Source: Spirilliplanes yamanashiensis (GTDB lineage Bacteria > Actinomycetota > Actinomycetes > Mycobacteriales > Micromonosporaceae). Taken from it: 64,000 nt of DNA. How positions within the stretch are numbered: the stretch's first letter is position 1; the number at the start of each line of letters is the position of its first letter. The position numbers and the translations under genes were made by a program. Positions 42,213 through 51,139 of this stretch are shown piece after piece. The notes under the pieces were generated by a model, which saw only the letters and a program-made list of their open reading frames with translations, made no database searches and had not been told where the DNA came from. The stretch lies in assembly GCF_016863475.1 (NCBI RefSeq), contig NZ_BOOY01000003.1, positions 238,081 to 302,080 of the forward strand, written 5' to 3'.

Positions 42213-42754
42213 CGGCCGCCCCCGTTCGTGAGGTCCCAGACGAACTCGTCGTAGCTGCGCCCGCCCAGCCGCTCGTGCAGCAGCTTCCAGGACGCGTCCA
42301 GCCCGGCCTGGCCACCGGAGCCGCCGGGGCCGCGCTGCTCGGCGGCGCGCAGCTCGGCGTACAGGGCGGCGGCCGCGTCGACGGCCCGGCGCTCCGGCCG
42401 GCGGCGGCTGGAGTGGTAGCCGACCACCGTGCCCGCGCCGTCGAACGACGGGGTGACGTGCGCCAGCACCCAGTAGTGAGCGCCGTCCGCGGCCAGGTTC
42501 ACGACGTACGCGAACAGCTCCTCGCGCCGCTTGAGCGTGTCCCACAGCAGCTTGAACACGGCCCGGGGCATGTCGGGATGCCGGATGATGTTGTGCGGCT
42601 GCCCGACGGTCTCGTCCTCCGTCAGCGCCGAGGTGCGCAGGAAGACGTCGTTGGCGTAGGTGAACAGGCCGCGCAGGTCGGTCTTCGACACGATGATCTC
42701 GTCATCGCCGAACGTCCGCTCCACGCCCGTGGGCCGTACCCGGGTTGTCCGCAC
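42209..42754 (-). CDS. PAS-domain sensor, Aer-like
   Basis: A 181-residue protein from a GTG start. The PAS domain (about 20-120) has [44 protein letters not shown] and a later [12 protein letters not shown]. The HNxxRHPDMP pattern is that of the N-terminal, FAD-binding PAS domain of Aer redox receptors. No transmembrane segment or HAMP domain follows; the C-terminal part is a helix. It is translationally coupled to a soluble chemoreceptor. Together they may report redox or oxygen to the chemotaxis machinery. Flavin binding is inferred. Confidence 0.83.
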   Translation of the reverse strand: MRTTRVRPTGVERTFGDDEIIVSKTDLRGLFTYANDVFLRTSALTEDETVGQPHNIIRHPDMPRAVFKLLWDTLKRREELFAYVVNLAADGAHYWVLAHVTPSFDGAGTVVGYHSSRRRPERRAVDAAAALYAELRAAEQRGPGGSGGQAGLDASWKLLHERLGGRSYDEFVWDLTNGGGR

Positions 42755-42797
42755 GACGCACCGTTCGGCAACCGGACCGCACCCCTGAGCGAATGCA

Positions 42798-43157
42798 TCA
42801 CGTAACTCGCGCCACCCGCAGCGCCCACAGCACCAGGGGCACCTGCAGGGGCAGCCGGCCGTACGCGACGGCGCGCCACACGGGCGGCCGGCGCCGCCAG
42901 TCGTACGCCATCTTCACATTGGCCGGGAACACCGCGGCGAACAGCCCGGCGGCGGCCAGGCCGCCCGCGCGCCTGGTGCGCGGGTGCGCGACCGCGGCGG
43001 CCACGGCCAGCTCCGCCGCCCCGCTGAGGTGCGTCCAGGTGCGCGGCCGCCCCGGCAGGCCGCGGGGCACGATCGCGTCGAACGGCCGGGGCCGCGCGAA
43101 GTGCAGCACGCCGGTCGTGGCGAGCAGCGCGGCCAGCGCCGCCGCGTCGCGCCTCAC
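42798..43157 (-). CDS. DoxX-like small membrane protein
   Basis: A 119-residue protein with four hydrophobic segments, from the GTG at 43157 that overlaps the previous stop (GTGA). Family features are LHFARPRPFDAIVPRGLPG in the first loop and FPANVKMAYDW near the third helix, as in the DoxX family. Its function is unknown; DoxX proteins are linked to quinone or redox stress. It is coupled to the membrane protein just upstream. Confidence 0.75.
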   Translation of the reverse strand: MRRDAAALAALLATTGVLHFARPRPFDAIVPRGLPGRPRTWTHLSGAAELAVAAAVAHPRTRRAGGLAAAGLFAAVFPANVKMAYDWRRRPPVWRAVAYGRLPLQVPLVLWALRVARVT

Positions 43158-43669
43158 CGGGGCGCCCGCGGGCTGGCCTTGGACCGGGCCGGCGCGGCGG
43201 CGCGGGGACCGGCCGGCGCGCCGGCGTCCAGGGCCCGCTGCAGCGCCCGGTAGATCTGGCCGAACCGCAGCCGGTCGTCGGTCTCCACCAGGCACATCGG
43301 GGTGCCCCGCACGTCGGCCCAGATCTCCAGGCGCCGGCTGCCCCGGGTGTACGACCGGTCCAGCCGCTCGAACAGCAGGTCGGCCACGGGCCCGGTGGCC
43401 AGGCCGAGGAGGATGCCGCCGCCGACCAGCAGCACGGTGGTGTTCGCCGACGCGTCGATCGACACGCCGACGGCGATGCCGAGCGCGGCCAGCACCAGCG
43501 GCAGCAGCATCGTCATGCCGATCGCGCCGCGGCCCGCCAGCGCGCCCCACGAGCGGCTGCCGCGCCGGTGCCACACCCGGCCCAGCAGGCCCAGCGGGAT
43601 CGCGCGCCCGCCCACCCGGATCGCCTCGGTGGTGACGGTGACCTCGGGGTCGCGGTAGAACTCGGTCAT
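43154..43669 (-). CDS. Membrane protein resembling DUF6232
   Basis: A 171-residue protein. It begins with a soluble strand region (FYRDPEVTVTTEAIRVGGRAIPL, RVWHRRGSRSW), has two membrane helices (MTMLLPLVLAALGIAVGVSI, VLLVGGGILLGLATGP), and then a soluble part with LDRSYTRGSRRLEIWADVRGTPMCL and FGQIYRALQRALD. This pattern is that of DUF6232, common in actinobacteria, whose function is unknown. The tail is Ala/Pro-rich. The gene is upstream of and coupled to the DoxX-like gene and divergent from the enoyl-CoA hydratase. Confidence 0.75.
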   Translation of the reverse strand: MTEFYRDPEVTVTTEAIRVGGRAIPLGLLGRVWHRRGSRSWGALAGRGAIGMTMLLPLVLAALGIAVGVSIDASANTTVLLVGGGILLGLATGPVADLLFERLDRSYTRGSRRLEIWADVRGTPMCLVETDDRLRFGQIYRALQRALDAGAPAGPRAAAPARSKASPRAPR

Positions 43670-43694
43670 CTGAGTGTTGTACCCGGTCGCTGGC

Positions 43695-43700
43695 TAGGCT
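43695..43700 (+). promoter_or_regulatory. -10 box of the enoyl-CoA hydratase gene
   Basis: TAGGCT seven bases before the GTG at 43708; no ribosome site in between, so a leaderless mRNA is likely. Confidence 0.55.
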
Positions 43701-43707
43701 CACACCC

Positions 43708-44481
43708 GTGGGCGAACACGTGCGCTGGCAGATCGAGGACGGCATCGGCACCATCCGGCTGGACCGGCCGCCGGTGAACGCGCTGAACGCGCAGGTCCAG
43801 GACGAGATCCACGAGGTGGCCCGGCTGGCGTCGGCCGACAGCTCGGTCGGCGCGGTGGTGGTGTGGGGCGGCGAGCGGGCGTTCGCCGCGGGCGCCGACA
43901 TCGCGGAGATGTCCGGGGTGGGCTACGCCGACATGGCGGAGCGGGTGGTGGCGCTGCAGGCCGCCTTCGACGCGGTCGCCCGCATCCCCAAGCCGGTCGT
44001 GGCGGCGATCACCGGCTACGCGCTCGGCGGCGGCTGCGAGCTGACCCTGGCGTGCGACTGGCGGGTGGCCGCCGAGGACGCCAAGCTCGGTCAGCCGGAG
44101 ATCCGCATCGGCGTCATCCCCGGCGCGGGCGGCACCCAGCGCCTCGCCCGCCTCGTCGGCCCGGCGCGCGCCAAGGACCTGATCTTCTCCGGCCGCACGG
44201 TGGACGCCGCCGAGGCGCTGGCGATCGGGCTCGTCGACCGGGTCGTGCCGGCCGCCGACGTGTACCGCACCGCCGTCGAGCTGGTGCGCCCGTACGTGGG
44301 CGGGCCGGCGCTGGCGCTGCGCGCCGCCAAGCAGGCGATCGACACCGGCCTCGGCATGGACCTGCCCGCCGGGCTGGCGTACGAGGCGCAGCTGTTCGCC
44401 GCCCTGTTCGGCACGGCCGACCAGAAGGAGGGCATGGCCGCCTTCCTCGCCAAGCGGCGCCCGGACTTCACCGGCCGCTGA
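43708..44481 (+). CDS. Enoyl-CoA hydratase
   Basis: A 257-residue crotonase-fold enzyme from the GTG at 43708. Both catalytic acids are present, Glu111 (GGGCE) and Glu131 (QPEIRIG), twenty residues apart as in true hydratases; AAGADIAEM supplies the oxyanion-hole loop. It hydrates trans-2-enoyl-CoA to 3-hydroxyacyl-CoA in fatty-acid beta-oxidation. It stands alone, but etfBA and icmA in the window serve connected acyl-CoA pathways. Confidence 0.9.
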   Translation: MGEHVRWQIEDGIGTIRLDRPPVNALNAQVQDEIHEVARLASADSSVGAVVVWGGERAFAAGADIAEMSGVGYADMAERVVALQAAFDAVARIPKPVVAAITGYALGGGCELTLACDWRVAAEDAKLGQPEIRIGVIPGAGGTQRLARLVGPARAKDLIFSGRTVDAAEALAIGLVDRVVPAADVYRTAVELVRPYVGGPALALRAAKQAIDTGLGMDLPAGLAYEAQLFAALFGTADQKEGMAAFLAKRRPDFTGR

Positions 44482-44528
44482 CGGGCTTCCGACCCCATGG
44501 GAGGGCGGACCGCGCCGTGATCGAGTTC

Positions 44529-44534
44529 TAGACT
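44529..44534 (+). promoter_or_regulatory. -10 box of the Hsp70-like gene
   Basis: TAGACT seven bases (CACCGGC) before the ATG at 44542, without a Shine-Dalgarno sequence, which fits a leaderless transcript. Confidence 0.55.
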
Positions 44535-44541
44535 CACCGGC

Positions 44542-46302
44542 ATGCCCGCCATGCCGAACCCTGTCCCCGGCTACGCCCTGGGCATCGACTTCGGCACCTC
44601 GCACACCGTGGCGGTGGGCCGCTGGCCCGACGGGCGCGCCCGCCCGCTGCTGGTCGACGGCTCGCCGCTGCTGCCGTCGGCGGTCTACGCGGAGCCGAGT
44701 GGCCAGCTCGTCGTCGGCCGCGACGCGGTCCACAGCGCCCGGCGCGACCCGGCCCGGTTCGAGCCGAACCCCAAGCGCCGCGTCGACGACGGCACCGTGC
44801 TGCTCGGCGAGCGGGAGCTGCCCGTCGGCGACCTGATCACGGCGGTGCTGGCCCGGGTCGGCGAGGAGTGGCGGCGCGCGGCCGGCCCGGTCGACACGGC
44901 CGTCACGCTGACCTGCCCGGCCACCTGGGGCGCCACCCGGCGCACGCTGCTGGCCGACGCGGCCGCCAAGGCGGGCTTCGCCGGGGCGCGGCTGGTCGCC
45001 GAGCCGGTGGCCGCGGCCACCTACTTCGCCCAGGTGCTGGGCCGCGACGTGCCGATCGGCTCCGTCGTCGTGGTGCACGACTTCGGCGCGGGCACGTTCG
45101 ACGCCAGCGTGGTGGCCCGCACGTCGTCCGGCTTCGAGGTGCTCGCCGTCGACGGCCGCGACGACGTCGGCGGCCTGGACGTGGACGCGGCCATCATCGA
45201 CCACCTGCGGCTGGCGTACGCGTCGCGCGACCCGGCCGCGTGGGAGCGGCTGGACGCCCCGGCCACCGTCGAGGACCGGCGGGCGCACCGCCAGCTGTGG
45301 GACGACGCCCGGGTCGCCAAGGAGCGGCTGTCGCGCGCCCAGTCGGCCGACGTGATGGTGCCGCTGCTCGACCTCGAGGTGCACCTGACCCGCGACGAGC
45401 TGGAGGGGCTGGCCCGGCCGGTGCTGGCGCAGACGGTGCAGGTCACCGGCGCCGTCATGAAGGCCGTCGACATCGCGCCCGGCCGGCTGGCCGGGCTGTT
45501 CCTGGTCGGCGGCGGCAGCCGCATTCCGCTGGTGGCCACGCTGCTGCACCGCACGCTCGGCGAGGCCCCCGTGGTCATCGAGCAGCCGGAGCTGGTGGTG
45601 GCCGAGGGCAGCCTGCTCGCCGAGGCGGCGCTGCTGACCACCGAGCCGGCCGCGCCCGGCGTGACGGGCCAGATGCGCACGATCGCGCCGCGGCCCCAGG
45701 CGGCCCCGGCGGCGCCCGCGCCGACCCGGGTCGAGCCGCGGCTCGACACGCCCGCCCGCGGCAACGCCCCGGTGTCGCCCGCCGGCACCGCCGCGGTGCG
45801 ACCGGCGCCGGCCGCCCCGGGGACGTCGGCCGGGACCCCGAACGGGACGCCGGCCGGGGCGCCCTCGTCGGGCCCGCCCGCGCCGTTGCCGCCCACCCAG
45901 CCGTACCCGCAGACCCCGGCGCCGCCCGCGCCGCAGTACGCGCCCGGCGCCGCCGCCGTGCGCCCGCGCCCGGTCCCGCCGCCCGCGCCGGCGCACCAGC
46001 CGCCGCAGACCCGGATGATGCCGCGGCACACCGGCGCGGCCCCGGTCTCGCCGGCCGCCCGCCCGCAGGCCCGGGCCCGCCCGCACGTCCCGCAGCCGCA
46101 GCCGCAGCCGCAACCGGCCCCGCGGCGCAGGCGCGGCGGCTTCGGCCGGTTCGTGCGCAACCTGTTCATCACGCTGCTGCTCATCGCGCTGCCGGTGCTG
46201 GCGGCGGTCTTCGCGTACGGCATCGGCAACGGCGAGCCCCCGCTGCGCGACGCGCAACTGCTGCTGAAGGAGATTCTCCGCATGCTCGGCCTCGCGAGTT
46301 AA
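44542..46302 (+). CDS. Membrane-anchored Hsp70-family ATPase
   Basis: A 586-residue protein. The first roughly 375 residues form an Hsp70 nucleotide-binding domain: phosphate-1 motif GIDFGTSHT, LTCPATWG, phosphate-2 motif HDFGAGTFDAS, and the adenosine motif VGGGSRIPLV. The usual peptide-binding domain is missing. Instead a low-complexity Pro/Ala/Thr-rich stretch (about 380-530) leads to an Arg-rich patch, one membrane helix (RNLFITLLLIALPVLAAVFAYGIG, near 540-562) and a short C-terminal tail. The ATPase part should face the cytoplasm. A chaperone in the classical sense is unlikely; it may act as an ATP-dependent switch at the membrane. Related membrane-linked Hsp70s are known in actinobacteria, but their role is unclear. 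Confidence 0.85.
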   Translation: MPAMPNPVPGYALGIDFGTSHTVAVGRWPDGRARPLLVDGSPLLPSAVYAEPSGQLVVGRDAVHSARRDPARFEPNPKRRVDDGTVLLGERELPVGDLITAVLARVGEEWRRAAGPVDTAVTLTCPATWGATRRTLLADAAAKAGFAGARLVAEPVAAATYFAQVLGRDVPIGSVVVVHDFGAGTFDASVVARTSSGFEVLAVDGRDDVGGLDVDAAIIDHLRLAYASRDPAAWERLDAPATVEDRRAHRQLWDDARVAKERLSRAQSADVMVPLLDLEVHLTRDELEGLARPVLAQTVQVTGAVMKAVDIAPGRLAGLFLVGGGSRIPLVATLLHRTLGEAPVVIEQPELVVAEGSLLAEAALLTTEPAAPGVTGQMRTIAPRPQAAPAAPAPTRVEPRLDTPARGNAPVSPAGTAAVRPAPAAPGTSAGTPNGTPAGAPSSGPPAPLPPTQPYPQTPAPPAPQYAPGAAAVRPRPVPPPAPAHQPPQTRMMPRHTGAAPVSPAARPQARARPHVPQPQPQPQPAPRRRRGGFGRFVRNLFITLLLIALPVLAAVFAYGIGNGEPPLRDAQLLLKEILRMLGLAS

Positions 46303-46371
46303 TCTCACCTTCCACGCGGGCACCGGTAGCGTGCGGGGCGACCACCTCCGACGGCGCAGGGGAGCGGCTTC

Positions 46372-47994
46372 ATGGCGGACATGATCGAGGGACACGGCGG
46401 CGACCTGGCGCTGGCGACCCTGCGGGCGTACGGCGTGCGGGAGATGTTCACCCTCTCCGGCGGCCACGTCTTCCCCCTCTACGACGCCGCCCACAAGACC
46501 GGATTCCCGATCTACGACGTGCGCCACGAGCAGTCCGCCGTCTTCGCCGCCGAGGCGGTCGCCAAGCTCCAGCGCCGGCCCGGCCTCGCGGTGCTCACCG
46601 CCGGCCCCGGCGTCACCAACGGCATCTCCGGCCTGACCAGCGCGTTCTTCAACGCCTCGCCGGTGCTGGTGCTCGGCGGCCGGGCGCCCGCGTTCCGCTG
46701 GGGCTCGGGCAGCCTCCAGGAGATCGACCACGTGCCGCTCGTCGCCCCGGTCACCAAGCACGCGGCGACGGTCACCGGCCCCGACGAGATCCCGGCGGCG
46801 GTGGCGCAGGCGCTGACCGCGGCCCTCACCCCGCACCGCGGCCCCGCGTTCCTCGACCTGCCGCTGGAGGTCGTCTTCTCCGGCGGCGAGGCGGACGCCC
46901 CGGCGGCGCCCGCGATCGCCCCGATCGAGCCCGACCCCGAGGACGTCGCGCGGGCCGCCGCGCTGCTCGCCGGCGCCGAGCGGCCGGTCGTCATCGCCGG
47001 GTCCGACGTGTACGCGGGCGACGCCGTCGCCGCCCTGCGCGAGGCGGCCGAGGCGTTGCAGGTGCCGGTGTTCACCAACGGCATGGGCCGCGGCGCGCTG
47101 CCGCCCGGCCACCCGCTCGCGTTCGCGAAGGCCCGCCGGGTCGCCCTGGGCGGCGCGGACGTCGTCGCGGTCGTCGGCACCCCGCTGGACTTCCGGCTGA
47201 GCTTCGGCGACTTCGGCGACGCCCAGGTGATCCACGTCGTCGACGCGCCCAGCCAGCGCGCCGCGCACGTCGAGCCGGCCGTGTCCCCGGCGGGCGACCT
47301 GCGGCTGATCCTGTCCGCGTTCGCCGAGCACGGGGGGCAGCGGGCCGACCACAGCGCCTGGATCGAGCAACTGCGCGCCGCCGAGGAGAAGGCGAAGGCC
47401 CGCGACGCGGAGGCGATGGCCGCCGAGACCGACCCGATCCGGCCCGCCCGCATCTACGGGGAGCTGCGCCGGGTGCTGGAGCCGGACGCGGTGACGATCG
47501 GCGACGGCGGCGACTTCGTCTCCTACGCGGGCCGCTACCTGGAGCCCGCCCAGCCCGGCACCTGGCTCGACCCGGGCCCGTACGGCTGCCTCGGCACCGG
47601 CATGGGCTACGCGATGGGCGCCCGGGTGACGTACCCGGACCGGCAGGTCTGCGTGCTGATGGGCGACGGCGCCGCCGGGTTCTCCCTGATGGACGTCGAG
47701 TCGCTGGTGCGCCAGAAGCTGCCGGTGGTCATCGTCGTCGGCAACAACGGCATCTGGGGCCTGGAGAAGCACCCCATGCAGGCCATGTACGGCTACGACG
47801 TCGCGGCCGACCTGCAGCCGGGCCTGCGCTACGACGACGTGGTGCGGGCGATGGGCGGGGCGGGCGAGACGGTCGCGAGGCCGGACCAGCTCGGCCCGGC
47901 ACTCCGGCGCGCGTTCGACGCCGGAGTGCCGTACCTGGTGAACGTGCTGACCGACCCGGCCGACGCGTACCCCCGCTCGTCGAACCTGGCCTGA
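46372..47994 (+). CDS. Thiamine diphosphate-dependent enzyme, acetolactate-synthase-like
   Basis: A 540-residue enzyme with an AGGGGAG ribosome site. It has the three domains of the family: an N-terminal pyrimidine-binding domain with the catalytic Glu in RHEQSAVFAAE and GPGVTNGISGL; a central domain (ERPVVIAGSDVYAGDA); and a C-terminal diphosphate domain with the metal motif GDGAAGFSLMDVESL...NN. The length and motifs match acetolactate synthase-like carboligases or decarboxylases, such as benzoylformate or oxalyl-CoA types; the substrate is uncertain. No regulatory subunit lies nearby, so it is unlikely to be the biosynthetic IlvB. TAGCGT at 46327 may be its -10 box. Confidence 0.85.
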   Translation: MADMIEGHGGDLALATLRAYGVREMFTLSGGHVFPLYDAAHKTGFPIYDVRHEQSAVFAAEAVAKLQRRPGLAVLTAGPGVTNGISGLTSAFFNASPVLVLGGRAPAFRWGSGSLQEIDHVPLVAPVTKHAATVTGPDEIPAAVAQALTAALTPHRGPAFLDLPLEVVFSGGEADAPAAPAIAPIEPDPEDVARAAALLAGAERPVVIAGSDVYAGDAVAALREAAEALQVPVFTNGMGRGALPPGHPLAFAKARRVALGGADVVAVVGTPLDFRLSFGDFGDAQVIHVVDAPSQRAAHVEPAVSPAGDLRLILSAFAEHGGQRADHSAWIEQLRAAEEKAKARDAEAMAAETDPIRPARIYGELRRVLEPDAVTIGDGGDFVSYAGRYLEPAQPGTWLDPGPYGCLGTGMGYAMGARVTYPDRQVCVLMGDGAAGFSLMDVESLVRQKLPVVIVVGNNGIWGLEKHPMQAMYGYDVAADLQPGLRYDDVVRAMGGAGETVARPDQLGPALRRAFDAGVPYLVNVLTDPADAYPRSSNLA

Positions 47995-48000
47995 GCCGGC

Positions 48001-48771
48001 TCACCGGGCGAGCGCGTACGCGGGCCGGCGGGCGACCGCCGCGACCAGGGCGAGCAGCGCGCCCAGGGCGACGAACACGGGCCACTGCCCGTGCACGGCG
48101 GCGAGCTGGCCGGAGGCGTTGAACGAGGCGTGCAGCACCGCGACGGCGAGCACGCTGCCGCCGGTGCCGAGCAGCACCGCGCCGTAGAGCAGCCGGGCGA
48201 CGGGCGCGGTCAGGATCAGCACGGTCCAGGTGACGGCGAGGTCGCGCCCGCTGGTGCCGGTCAGCCCGTGCTCCTCGAAGGCCAGCGGCAGGTGGATGAG
48301 CGCGAACGGGATCGACGTGAGCAGCGAGCCGCGCACCCAGCCGTGCCGCGCCATGAGCCGCGACTGGGCGAAGCCCGCCCACGCGGTCTCCTCCCAGACG
48401 TTGCCGAGCACCGCGCCGTACACGAGCGTCAGGAACAGGTAGCCGCCGATCTCGGCCGCCCAGCCGCCGGCAGGCGCGCGTACGGAGTCGAACGCGGCGG
48501 CGGCGAGCAGGGTGAGCGCGGGCAGGGCGAGCAGCAGCACGGCGAACCGGCCGGCGCCGATGCGCCACCGCACGGCGCCCGCGTACAGCCGGCGCACCCC
48601 GGCCCGGCCGTCGACGCGGGCGGTGACGGCGGTGGCGGCGCCGAGCAGGAACAGCAGCTCGATGAGCAGGGCGGGGAACAGCTCCCAGCCCTGGGCGAGG
48701 AAGAGGAACTGGACGGCCCACGTGGGGGCGACGGCGAGGGCGCTGAAGGCGAGCACCGGGTGTTTTCTCAT
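48001..48771 (-). CDS. CPBP-family intramembrane metalloprotease
   Basis: A 256-residue protein with about seven membrane segments. The CPBP/Abi active-site pattern is visible: WEETAWAGFAQSRL (the EExxxR-like glutamates), then IHLPL for the first His, and LHASFNAS for the His-x3-Asn near the end. Such proteases are related to prenyl-protein endopeptidases and bacteriocin self-immunity proteins. No substrate is known. The gene is convergent with the ThDP enzyme and divergent from the histidine kinase gene. Confidence 0.85.
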   Translation of the reverse strand: MRKHPVLAFSALAVAPTWAVQFLFLAQGWELFPALLIELLFLLGAATAVTARVDGRAGVRRLYAGAVRWRIGAGRFAVLLLALPALTLLAAAAFDSVRAPAGGWAAEIGGYLFLTLVYGAVLGNVWEETAWAGFAQSRLMARHGWVRGSLLTSIPFALIHLPLAFEEHGLTGTSGRDLAVTWTVLILTAPVARLLYGAVLLGTGGSVLAVAVLHASFNASGQLAAVHGQWPVFVALGALLALVAAVARRPAYALAR

Positions 48772-48881
48772 GCCTGCAGCGTGCGTCCGCGCCCCCGCCC
48801 GCGTCGTCGGCCCGCGCGCCGATCCCCGGCCGCCCGCCCGGCGTACGCCTGCAGGCTGACGTGCGCGCCCACGGCCGTGAC

Positions 48882-48887
48882 TAGCGT
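48882..48887 (+). promoter_or_regulatory. -10 box of the two-component operon
   Basis: TAGCGT, six bases (GGCGGC) before the ATG at 48894. No ribosome site intervenes, so a leaderless transcript is likely. Confidence 0.55.
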
Positions 48888-48893
48888 GGCGGC

Positions 48894-50024
48894 ATGGACG
48901 TCTCCGTGCGCCGCCGGGCGGCCGACGCCGCGCTCGCGGTGCTGCTGTTCGCGGTGATGGTGGCCGAGCTGGCCGGGCCGCCGGCCGATCCGGGCGAGCG
49001 GCCGGCCACCCTGCCGGCGTACCTGCTGGCGGCCGCCGTCACGCTGCCGGTCGCGCTGCACCGCGCGTACCCGGCGCCGGTGGTGCTGGCCGTCGCGGCG
49101 GCCGTGGTCGCCTACGGGGTGGGCGCGTGGGCGGCGTTCCCGGGCTGGTCGGTGTTCGCCCTGGTGTTCCTCGTCGGCCTGCACGCCGGCCGGCGCACCG
49201 GCGCGCTGGCGTTCGGGGTGCTGACGGCGGCCCTGGCGGCGGCGCTGGCCCTGGCGCCCAGCGTGCGCGGCAGCGCCTCGACGTGGCTGACCTGCATGCT
49301 GGCGCTGACCTGCGCGTGGCTGGCCGCCGGCAGCATCGCGACGCTGCGCGACCGGGCCCGCCGCCTGGAGGCCGAGCGGGAGGACCGGGCCCGGCAGGCG
49401 GTGACGGAGGATCGGCTGCGCATCGCGCGGGAGCTGCACGACGTGGTGGCGCACGCGATGAGCGTGGTGGCGGTGCAGGCGGGGGTCGCGCACCATGTCA
49501 TCGACGCGCGCCCGGACCTGGCGAAGGAGGCGATCGGCACCGTGGAGACGTCGACCCGGGCCGCGCTGGTGGAGATGCGCCGGCTGCTGGGGGTCCTGCG
49601 CGCCGACGACCAGCCGGGGGCGGCGCTGACCCCGCCGCCGGGGCTGGCCGCGGTGCCCGCCCTGGTGGCGCAGCTGCGCGACGCGGGCCTGACCGTGCGG
49701 CTGCGGGTGGAGGGCGAGGCGACGCTGCCGGACGGCGTCGACCTGTCGGCGTACCGGGTGGTCCAGGAGGGCCTGACCAACGCGCTGCGGCACGGCGGCC
49801 CGGCCGCCGACGTGCTGATCCGGCACACGCCCGGCGCGGTGGAACTGAGCGTCACCGACGACGGCCGGCCCGGCCCCGCGCCGGAGCACGAGCCGGGTCA
49901 CGGCCTGGCGGGCATGCGCGAGCGCGTCGCCGTCTACGGCGGCACGCTCACCGCGGGGCCGCGCCCGGGCGGCGGGTTCGCGCTGGCGGTCACGCTGCCG
50001 TACGGGACGCGGGTGGCGGCATGA
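48894..50024 (+). CDS. Sensor histidine kinase, NarL/DesK type
   Basis: A 376-residue membrane kinase. The first 150 residues contain about four to six hydrophobic helices with no large extracellular domain. The HisKA_3 dimerisation domain holds the phospho-acceptor His182 (RIARELHDVVAHAMS), and the catalytic domain has the N-box (VVQEGLTNALRHG), the G-box DDGRPGP and GHGLAGMRERV. It autophosphorylates His182 and passes phosphate to Asp54 of the response regulator in the next gene (overlap ATGA). The stimulus is unknown but probably concerns the membrane. Confidence 0.92.
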   Translation: MDVSVRRRAADAALAVLLFAVMVAELAGPPADPGERPATLPAYLLAAAVTLPVALHRAYPAPVVLAVAAAVVAYGVGAWAAFPGWSVFALVFLVGLHAGRRTGALAFGVLTAALAAALALAPSVRGSASTWLTCMLALTCAWLAAGSIATLRDRARRLEAEREDRARQAVTEDRLRIARELHDVVAHAMSVVAVQAGVAHHVIDARPDLAKEAIGTVETSTRAALVEMRRLLGVLRADDQPGAALTPPPGLAAVPALVAQLRDAGLTVRLRVEGEATLPDGVDLSAYRVVQEGLTNALRHGGPAADVLIRHTPGAVELSVTDDGRPGPAPEHEPGHGLAGMRERVAVYGGTLTAGPRPGGGFALAVTLPYGTRVAA

Positions 50025-50680
50025 TCCGGGTGCTGATCGCCGACGACCAGGCGCTCGTGCGGGCGGGCTTCGCCGTGCTGGTCGGCACCGCGCCCGGCCT
50101 GACGGTGGTGGGCGAGGCGGCCGACGGCGCCGAGGCGCTGACGCTGGCCCGCGCCACCGCGCCGGACGTGGTGCTGATGGACATCCGGATGCCGGTCATG
50201 GACGGCCTGCAGGCGACCGAGGAGCTGCTGCGCGAGCAGCCGGCGACCCGGGTGCTGATGCTGACGACCTTCGACCTCGACGAGTACGTGTTCCGCGCGC
50301 TGCGCGCGGGCGCCAGCGGGTTCCTGCTCAAGGACACCCCGCCGGCCGACCTGCTCGCCGGCATCCGGGTGGTGGCCGCGGGCGACGCGCTGCTGTCGCC
50401 GGGCGTCACCCGGCACCTCATCGAGGAGTACGTGCACCGCGCCGCGCCCGCCCCGGCCGCCCCGCCGTCGCTGGCCGGGCTCACCGAGCGGGAGACGGAG
50501 GTGCTGGCGCTCGTGGCGCGCGGGCTGTCCAACGCCGAGATCGGCGAGCGCCTGTACGTGTCGCCGGCGACGGCGAAGACGCACGTGGCGCGGCTGCTGA
50601 TGAAGCTCGGGGCCCGGGACCGCGCTCAGCTGATCATCGTGGCGTACGAGACGGGGCTGGTCACTCCTCGCGGTGCCTAG
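50021..50680 (+). CDS. NarL/LuxR-family response regulator
   Basis: A 219-residue regulator from ATG 50021, overlapping the kinase stop. The receiver domain has the acidic pair D8-D9, phospho-acceptor Asp54 (VVLMDIRMP) and the Lys in FLLKDTPP. The LuxR helix-turn-helix covers about 150-210 (LTERETEVLALVARGLSNAEIGERLYVSPATAKTHVARLLMKLG). It responds to the upstream kinase. The last 20 bases overlap the convergent PLDc_N gene. The targets cannot be read from the sequence. Confidence 0.92.
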   Translation: MIRVLIADDQALVRAGFAVLVGTAPGLTVVGEAADGAEALTLARATAPDVVLMDIRMPVMDGLQATEELLREQPATRVLMLTTFDLDEYVFRALRAGASGFLLKDTPPADLLAGIRVVAAGDALLSPGVTRHLIEEYVHRAAPAPAAPPSLAGLTERETEVLALVARGLSNAEIGERLYVSPATAKTHVARLLMKLGARDRAQLIIVAYETGLVTPRGA

Positions 50681-51083
50681 CCTCGTCCGCGTCGCCCTCC
50701 TTCTCGCGGCGCTCGGTCTCCCGGCGTTCCGTCTCGCGGCGCTGCTCGTCCTCGCGCCGCTGCAGGTCCTGCTCCCAGCGCTCGAACAGCTCGCGGTCGC
50801 GGTTGGTGCTGCCGGCGTCCAGGTTGCGCAGGAAGTCGGGGTCGTCGTCGGGGGAGGCGGGCCGCGGCGGCTTGCGGCGCACGCCGCCGGGCTCCTGCGG
50901 CCGGGGCCGGCCGGCCACGAACCACAGCACGGGTCCGAGCAGCGGCAGCAGCAGGATCACGACCACCCACAGGGCCCGGGGCATGCCGCGGACCGCCCGC
51001 TTCTCGGCGGACAGGCAACTGATGAGCGCGAGCGCCACGAGGACGAGCTCGACCGCTGCGAGGAGCAGAAAGACCCGGACCAT
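50661..51083 (-). CDS. Small membrane protein with PLDc_N domain
   Basis: A 140-residue protein from ATG 51083. Two membrane helices at the N-terminus carry the PLDc_N pattern (VRVFLLLAAVELVLVALALI, PRALWVVVILLLPLLGPVLWFVAGRPR). The C-terminal half is a charged coiled-coil-like tail with repeated Arg/Glu (RRETERRETERREKEGD). The domain is found alone in many actinobacterial membrane proteins and at the start of cardiolipin synthases; it is not catalytic here. Function unknown. Confidence 0.78.
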   Translation of the reverse strand: MVRVFLLLAAVELVLVALALISCLSAEKRAVRGMPRALWVVVILLLPLLGPVLWFVAGRPRPQEPGGVRRKPPRPASPDDDPDFLRNLDAGSTNRDRELFERWEQDLQRREDEQRRETERRETERREKEGDADEARHREE

Positions 51084-51139
51084 GCGGCAATGATGACGCG
51101 CCCGCGCCCGAACAACCATGCGGACACCCGCAGGCGGCA

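Noticed and set aside
43666..47772. A 1368-codon minus-strand frame opposite ech, Hsp70-like and ThDP genes
   Set aside because: No domains, and all three opposite genes are intact and recognisable.
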